Shown: piece after piece, positions 60,149 through 64,000 of the stretch
Layout: the number at the start of each line of letters is the position of its first letter
Position numbering within the stretch: the first letter of the stretch is position 1
Notes under the pieces: model-generated
Database searches by the model: none
What the model was told of the DNA's origin: nothing
Seen by the model: the letters and a program-made list of their open reading frames with translations, nothing else
Program-made: the position numbers and the translations under genes
Assembly (NCBI GenBank): GCA_036821485.1
Contig: DAISJM010000014.1
Location: forward strand, 5,334 to 69,333
Source of the DNA: DAISJM01 sp036821485
Lineage (GTDB): Bacteria > Verrucomicrobiota > Kiritimatiellia > CAIQIC01 > JAGNIJ01
Direction: 5' to 3'
Length of the DNA stretch: 64,000 nucleotides

Positions 60149-61179
60149 CCGTCGGCCATCGCCCACTTCGCGGTTTCGCGGATGGCCGAATCGGGGTCGC
60201 ATGCGAGTTTTTCCAAGGATTGGAAAAACCGTCTGTCGCCGCTGTTCGCCGCCGCGATGATCGCGTTGCGCACCAGCCCTGAACGCTTCGTGCGCAACAC
60301 CGGCGTCCCTTTGAACCGCTCACGAAATGCGCCATCGTCCATCGCCAGCAACTCGTCGAGCCGCGGGGCGCACGTGTCCGCGCTGAACTTCAGGAACCGC
60401 TGTTTCCCGCGGCGCGCGTGCTGAATCACCCACGGGCAAACCTGCTGACACTCGTCGCAACCAAAGATCCAGTTCCCCATCGCGCGCCGCAGCTCCACCG
60501 GAATCACCCCGCGGTGCTCGATCGTCAGGTATGAAATGCACTTCCGCGCATCCAACACGCGCGGCTCCGCCAGCGCGCCGGTCGGACACGCGGACAGACA
60601 CCGGGCACACGCACCGCACGATGATTTCCCCATTTCCAATTTCGAATTTCCAATTTCGGCAGCCGTCAGTATCTCCCCGATGAACACATACGACCCGAAC
60701 TCCCGGCTGATCAGATTCGTATTCTTCCCCGTAAAGCCCAATCCCGCGCGCTCCGCGACATCCCGTTCCAGCACCGGCCCCGTGTCCACGTAGGCCCGCG
60801 AGAACGCCTTGGCCCCCGTTTCCGCCATGACGAACGATTCCAATTCCTTGAGCATTGGAAGCATGACGTCGTGATAATCCGCACCCCACGCATACCGCGC
60901 CACGCGCCCGCGACAGGGATCGTTCCACATCTCCGGCGGCGGATTCTCGCTGAAGTAGGATAGCCCCACCACGATGACTGATTTCGCCTCAGGCATCGCC
61001 GTGCGAGGATCGACTCGCTCCGTTTCACGCGCCGCCATCCACGACATTCCGGCTGCATGCCCCGATGCCAGCCAGCGCCGCAGCGCACCGGCGTGCGGCG
61101 ACGCCTCCACGGCAGCCGTGCCCGCCATGTCGAAGCCGATCCGCTCCGCCTCCCGAACAATGCTTTCCGCCAAGTCCAT
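60142..61179 (-). CDS. queG: Epoxyqueuosine reductase QueG
   Basis: 345 residues. Cobalamin and iron-sulfur enzyme for the last step of queuosine in tRNA. YVDTGPVLERDVAERAGLGFTGKN block with catalytic D132; first 4Fe-4S site C188/C191/C194/C198 (CGACARCLSACP), second C214 with C241/C244/C248 (CDECQQVCPW), and a C-terminal HEAT-like segment. Between GEILTAAE and SSCGAC stands EIGNSKLEMGK, encoded by a simple repeat, and near the C-terminus RRFFQSLEKL is encoded by a 17-bp palindrome. Both keep the frame. Confidence 0.92.
   Translation of the reverse strand: MDLAESIVREAERIGFDMAGTAAVEASPHAGALRRWLASGHAAGMSWMAARETERVDPRTAMPEAKSVIVVGLSYFSENPPPEMWNDPCRGRVARYAWGADYHDVMLPMLKELESFVMAETGAKAFSRAYVDTGPVLERDVAERAGLGFTGKNTNLISREFGSYVFIGEILTAAEIGNSKLEMGKSSCGACARCLSACPTGALAEPRVLDARKCISYLTIEHRGVIPVELRRAMGNWIFGCDECQQVCPWVIQHARRGKQRFLKFSADTCAPRLDELLAMDDGAFRERFKGTPVLRTKRSGLVRNAIIAAANSGDRRFFQSLEKLACDPDSAIRETAKWAMADGQ
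60210..60226. repeat. Single 17-bp palindrome inside queG
   Basis: TTTCCAAGGATTGGAAA, same type as the paired elements but with no partner 31 bp away on either side. It encodes FFQSLEK in the C-terminal part of QueG. Confidence 0.7.
60631..60659. repeat. Simple tandem repeat inserted in queG
   Basis: ATTTCCAATTTCG occurs twice in tandem (60632-60644 and 60646-60658). It encodes the linker EIGNSKLEMG just before the first iron-sulfur cluster. Confidence 0.75.
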
Positions 61180-61501
61180 GTCGGTAGCTTAAGCCGGGCG
61201 AAAGAAAGTGACCAGTATTCAGTAACCGGGAATCAGTCTGGTTACCGAATACTGCTCACTGGTCACTATCCTCTTCCCCCCTCCGCCACTGCTCACTGTT
61301 TACTGCTCACTGGTCACCCGTCTTCGCCCTTCGGGCTACGCCGAGGCAAGCTGCTTACTGGTCACTGGCCTTCCTTCGTTACCTTTTGTTCAGACTGGTC
61401 ATTCGGATTTGGCCATTGGTCATTTCATTCTGGTCACTTCCCACTACTCACTTCCCCCGCGCCCTGCTAGAATGCCCGTGAGTTGTTGCTCGGGGGGTCG
61501 G
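61180..61501. other. Gene-free gap with CACTGGTCACT-type word repeats
   Basis: Many variants of ACTGCTCACTGGTCACT and GGTCATT fill about 61210-61460. One stretch, about 61321-61350, resembles a short GC hairpin (CGCCCTTCGGGC). No gene or conserved RNA is seen. The gap separates queG and the kinase gene, which diverge. Confidence 0.6.
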
Positions 61502-62827
61502 ATGTCCGAATCGGAAACCTTCACGATTCTCGCCGTGGATGATGAGGAAGCCGTCCTCAGGCTTCTGGAACATCAGCTCATGGAATTACGCTGCGCATTC
61601 ATCCCCACCCAGTCCCCCGCCGAGGCCATGCACATTCTGCAGACGCGCGAAATCGCCGTCCTGATCTGCGATCTCCGCATGCCCGATATCGACGGCAACA
61701 CGGTGATGAAAATCGCGCGCGAGGCGAATCCCAACATCGTCTCCATCATGCTCACCGCCACCGTGGACCACGAAGCCACGATCCGCGCCATCAACGAAGC
61801 CGGCATCTGGAAGTTCATTTCCAAACCTTGGAAACGCGAGGAGCTTCTCTCCGTCGTCCGCGAGGGAATTGCGCGCTACTCCACCCTCGCCCGCCAGCAG
61901 GAGGAGCTCACCGAACTGGCCCGCGAGATCACCAAGGACGCCAAGCATGCGCCCCGGCGCAAGGGCCACCGAGGCCTGGTTCGCCGCACGCTCCAGAGAA
62001 TCGGGTTCGCGCGCTCCAGCCTCAGCCGCCGCGCCGGCCTTTCCAGCAACCGCTACAAAGTCATCGAAATCCTGGGCGAAGGCGGCATGGGCACCGTGTA
62101 TCTCGCCGACGACCTGCTCCTCGGCATGCCCGTCGCCATCAAGGTCCTCGGCTCCAGCTTCACCCGCGACAAGGGCGCCGTCTCCACGCTCAAGCAGGAA
62201 GCGCGGATCGCGATGCAGCTCTCGCACCGCCACATCGTGCGCATCCATAATCTTCAAAAATCGGGCGACCACTATTTCCTCGTGATGGAATACGTCCGCG
62301 GCCGCACGCTGCGCGACATCCTCAAACGCTACGGCAAGCTTCCCGTCGAAACCGTGCTGCAGGTGGTCCGCGTCAGCGCCGACGCCTTGTCCTACGCGCA
62401 TCGTCACAAGATCATCCACCGCGATCTCAAACCCACCAACCTGATGCTCGGCGAGGACGGCGTTCTCAAGATCATCGACTTCGGCGTCTCGTGCCTCGTC
62501 GGCACACAAAAGTTCACCGACGATATCATCGGCACGCCCACCTACATGAGCCCGGAACAGCTCAAGGGCAAACGTCTCGACCATCGGACCGACATCTACT
62601 CGCTCGGCATGATTGCCTATGAACTGCTGACCGGCCGCCAGCCAACGCCGGACCAGACCACGGCATCCGATGTCATCACCGTCGGCCCGCCCGATATGAA
62701 TGAGCTCCCGGCCGCCATCGGCCCCGTCGTGGAAAAGGCCGTCGCCTTCAAACCCGAGGACCGCTGGCCCACCGCCGATGATTTTTCCCGGGCCCTGATG
62801 GCCGCAGCTCATCCACGAATCTCGTGA
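61502..62827 (+). CDS. Receiver domain fused to a Hanks-type Ser/Thr protein kinase
   Basis: 441 residues. Receiver (about 5-125): VDDEE, phosphoacceptor D57 in LICDLRMPDIDG, T85 region MLTAT and K108 in ISKPW. A basic linker (about 140-182) leads to a kinase (about 185-440): glycine loop LGEGGMGTVY, K214 (AIKVL), E234, HRDLKPTN with D308, DFG 326-328, and GTPTYMSPEQLKG. All catalytic residues are present. No membrane helix or PASTA domain. The design suggests a histidine kinase signal gating Ser/Thr phosphorylation. GGGGGG stands just before the ATG. A PSRP gene follows by 28 bp. Confidence 0.9.
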   Translation: MSESETFTILAVDDEEAVLRLLEHQLMELRCAFIPTQSPAEAMHILQTREIAVLICDLRMPDIDGNTVMKIAREANPNIVSIMLTATVDHEATIRAINEAGIWKFISKPWKREELLSVVREGIARYSTLARQQEELTELAREITKDAKHAPRRKGHRGLVRRTLQRIGFARSSLSRRAGLSSNRYKVIEILGEGGMGTVYLADDLLLGMPVAIKVLGSSFTRDKGAVSTLKQEARIAMQLSHRHIVRIHNLQKSGDHYFLVMEYVRGRTLRDILKRYGKLPVETVLQVVRVSADALSYAHRHKIIHRDLKPTNLMLGEDGVLKIIDFGVSCLVGTQKFTDDIIGTPTYMSPEQLKGKRLDHRTDIYSLGMIAYELLTGRQPTPDQTTASDVITVGPPDMNELPAAIGPVVEKAVAFKPEDRWPTADDFSRALMAAAHPRIS

Positions 62828-62855
62828 CAAGCATAACGCGTTGATGGAGAACAGG

Positions 62856-63710
62856 ATGGCGCAGAAGAAGCCGGTAACCTACACCCTGCATCTCGTCTCC
62901 GATGCCACGGGGACGCTCGCCCGCCACATGATCAGCGCCGTGCTGACGCAGTTTCCGGACCTGAACGTGAAACAGGTCTATCACGTCTTTCAAAACCGCA
63001 AGGATGAGATCGAGAAAACCATCGCCACTTTCAAGAAGCACAACCACCTCGTCTTCTTCGCGCTGCTCGATCCCGAGGCCAAGAGGGAAATCCATGAGGC
63101 CTGCGTGGCGAATCACATCCCGCATTACGACCTAACCGGCTCGCTTGTGCAGTTCATCTGCGACCACACGCACACCTCCCCCGTGAATGAACTCGCGCGT
63201 CTGCACCAGACCAACTCCGGCTACTTCCAGCGTATCTCCGCCATGGAGTTCACCGCGCAGCACGACGACAGCCGCGGATTGCATACGCTCGATCAGGCCG
63301 ACATCGTCATCGTCGGCCTCAGCCGGGTGAGCAAGAGCCCCTCGTCCATCTATCTCGGTTCACTCGGCTACAAAGTCGCCAACGTCTCGATCACGCGCGA
63401 GACCGGATTTCCCGAGGAACTCGACGGCGTGAAGAAGAAGACGGTTGCCTTCACACTCCAGCCACGAAAGCTCTTTGAGATTCGGCACAAGCGGATCAAG
63501 GACATCCAGGACCAAGCCACGATGACCAACCTGACCAACATCGCCTACTGCGATTTACGTTCCGTGGTGGAGGAAGTGGTGTACGCGGAAAAGGAATACC
63601 GGAAACGCGGGTACCCGATCCTCGACATCACCGGCATGACCGTCGAGGAAGTCGCTGCCAACGTCCTCCGCATCCTCGGCACCAAACGCAAAGACCTGGC
63701 CTACAGCTGA
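62856..63710 (+). CDS. PSRP-type bifunctional regulator of PPDK or PEP synthase
   Basis: 284 residues, DUF299 family. Known members are kinase and phosphorylase for a threonine of pyruvate phosphate dikinase or PEP synthase, using ADP or Pi. LHLVSDATGTLA opens the protein; GLSRVSKSPSSIYL is the nucleotide-binding P-loop-like motif, and PLSIYLGS-type context with YCDLRSVVEEVVYAEKEYRKRGYPILDIT near the end is typical. ATG 62856 preferred (GGAG about 5 bp upstream); TTG 62841 and ATG 62844 are alternatives. Probably co-transcribed with the kinase. Confidence 0.9.
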   Translation: MAQKKPVTYTLHLVSDATGTLARHMISAVLTQFPDLNVKQVYHVFQNRKDEIEKTIATFKKHNHLVFFALLDPEAKREIHEACVANHIPHYDLTGSLVQFICDHTHTSPVNELARLHQTNSGYFQRISAMEFTAQHDDSRGLHTLDQADIVIVGLSRVSKSPSSIYLGSLGYKVANVSITRETGFPEELDGVKKKTVAFTLQPRKLFEIRHKRIKDIQDQATMTNLTNIAYCDLRSVVEEVVYAEKEYRKRGYPILDITGMTVEEVAANVLRILGTKRKDLAYS

Positions 63711-64000
63711 GCACACTGGAGGGGCGAGCTCCGCGAGACCGTCTTCTTGCCCGCGAATAGCACGGGGGCTCGGGTAGGGACGGTTCGTGCTACTCTGCGA
63801 AGTAGCAAATTCCTTTCGCTACGAAGCACGAGATGAACCGTCCGCACAGAACCCCTCCCACCGGCAGGATTTGACCACAGAGAGCTGTTGAGGAATCACC
63901 GTGCCCCGCGCAGCCAGCCGACGCGAAGCTTGGCATCTAAGGACTGTCCCCAAGTCTACCTGGTTCGCCGCTCTGTTATTCTCTCTGAAGCTCCATCCAA
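63711..64000. other. Right-edge gap with inverted repeats
   Basis: No believable gene. It holds the inverted repeat at 63778-63843 and, near 63926-63951, GCTTGGCATCTAAGGACTG then TCCCC. Such texts often border IS200-like elements, but no transposase gene is in view. Confidence 0.5.
63778..63843. repeat. Imperfect 66-bp inverted repeat
   Basis: GGACGGTTC (63778-63786) pairs with GAACCGTCC (63835-63843). Inside, GCTACT-CTGCGA-AGTAGC (63789-63806) forms its own hairpin and GCTACGAAGCAC lies on the other side. It resembles a mobile-element end or a folded RNA. Confidence 0.7.

Noticed and set aside
61818..61834. TTTCCAAACCTTGGAAA inside the receiver-kinase gene
   Set aside because: Matches the 17-bp palindrome, but it encodes ISKPWK, a conserved receiver motif, so the match may be due to protein constraint. 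No partner at 31 bp. Left out of the repeat list.

Overview
The window is GC-rich bacterial DNA, apparently chromosomal, with dense genes on both strands. The best guess at the source is a member of the PVC superphylum, probably Kiritimatiellota/Verrucomicrobiota-like. Reasons: large secreted glycan-active proteins and lipoproteins with discoidin domains, C-terminal calcium-type repeats ending in an AGTxPTN block, a ribosomal protein S2 with a long Lys/Ala/Glu-rich tail, and intergenic and in-gene short repeats. This placement is inferred from style, not from a search.

Layout. 0-2.3 kb: three overlapping or close genes on the minus strand (FAD monooxygenase, UbiE-like methyltransferase, second methyltransferase cut by the edge). 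2.4-8 kb: secreted GH16-fold protein, small membrane protein with a Cys-rich tail, rsmE, SGNH hydrolase. 8-11 kb: a sulfur set cysK-mnmA-larE. 11-17.4 kb: phosphohexomutase, a lipoprotein, tRNA-Cys with a 68-bp tandem repeat behind it, gcvH-lipB, Mn-type superoxide dismutase, acyl-CoA synthetase. 17.4-22.5 kb: rpsB-tsf followed by a HAD phosphatase and a LysE exporter, then a hybrid histidine kinase. 22.8-46.6 kb: a glycan region with a giant GH13 enzyme, two paralogous discoidin/six-hairpin lipoproteins, a GH5 lipoprotein with a small binding protein, a GntR-LacI regulator and a PF10091-type glucanase; it is interrupted by a REP-associated tyrosine transposase inside its own repeat array, a small membrane protein and modABC. 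46.7-51 kb: orphan AbiEi-type antitoxin, a PAP2-like gene, a Fur-family regulator (Zur) and znuACB. 51.2-64 kb: secreted two-repeat protein, metF, tolC-macA-macB, a GH lipoprotein, queG, a response-regulator/Ser-Thr-kinase fusion and a PSRP-type regulator.

How the parts fit. The secreted enzymes have signal peptides or lipoboxes and binding modules, and three of them share a calcium-repeat plus C-terminal beta-domain (a fourth shares its end only), suggesting a common export or attachment route. gcvH and lipB form a lipoylation pair. Zur lies tail-to-tail with the zinc importer, whose promoter region holds a palindrome that could be its operator. TolC-MacA-MacB is a complete tripartite exporter.

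The most interesting structure is in the repeats. (1) A GTAG-footed GC hairpin family, present as 80-bp inverted-pair units on both sides of a RAYT transposase gene and alone at several gene 3' ends. (2) A separate 17-bp palindrome TTTCCAA-N3-TTGGAAA that occurs three times as a pair with exactly 31 bp between copies, in two intergenic leaders and inside one coding sequence.
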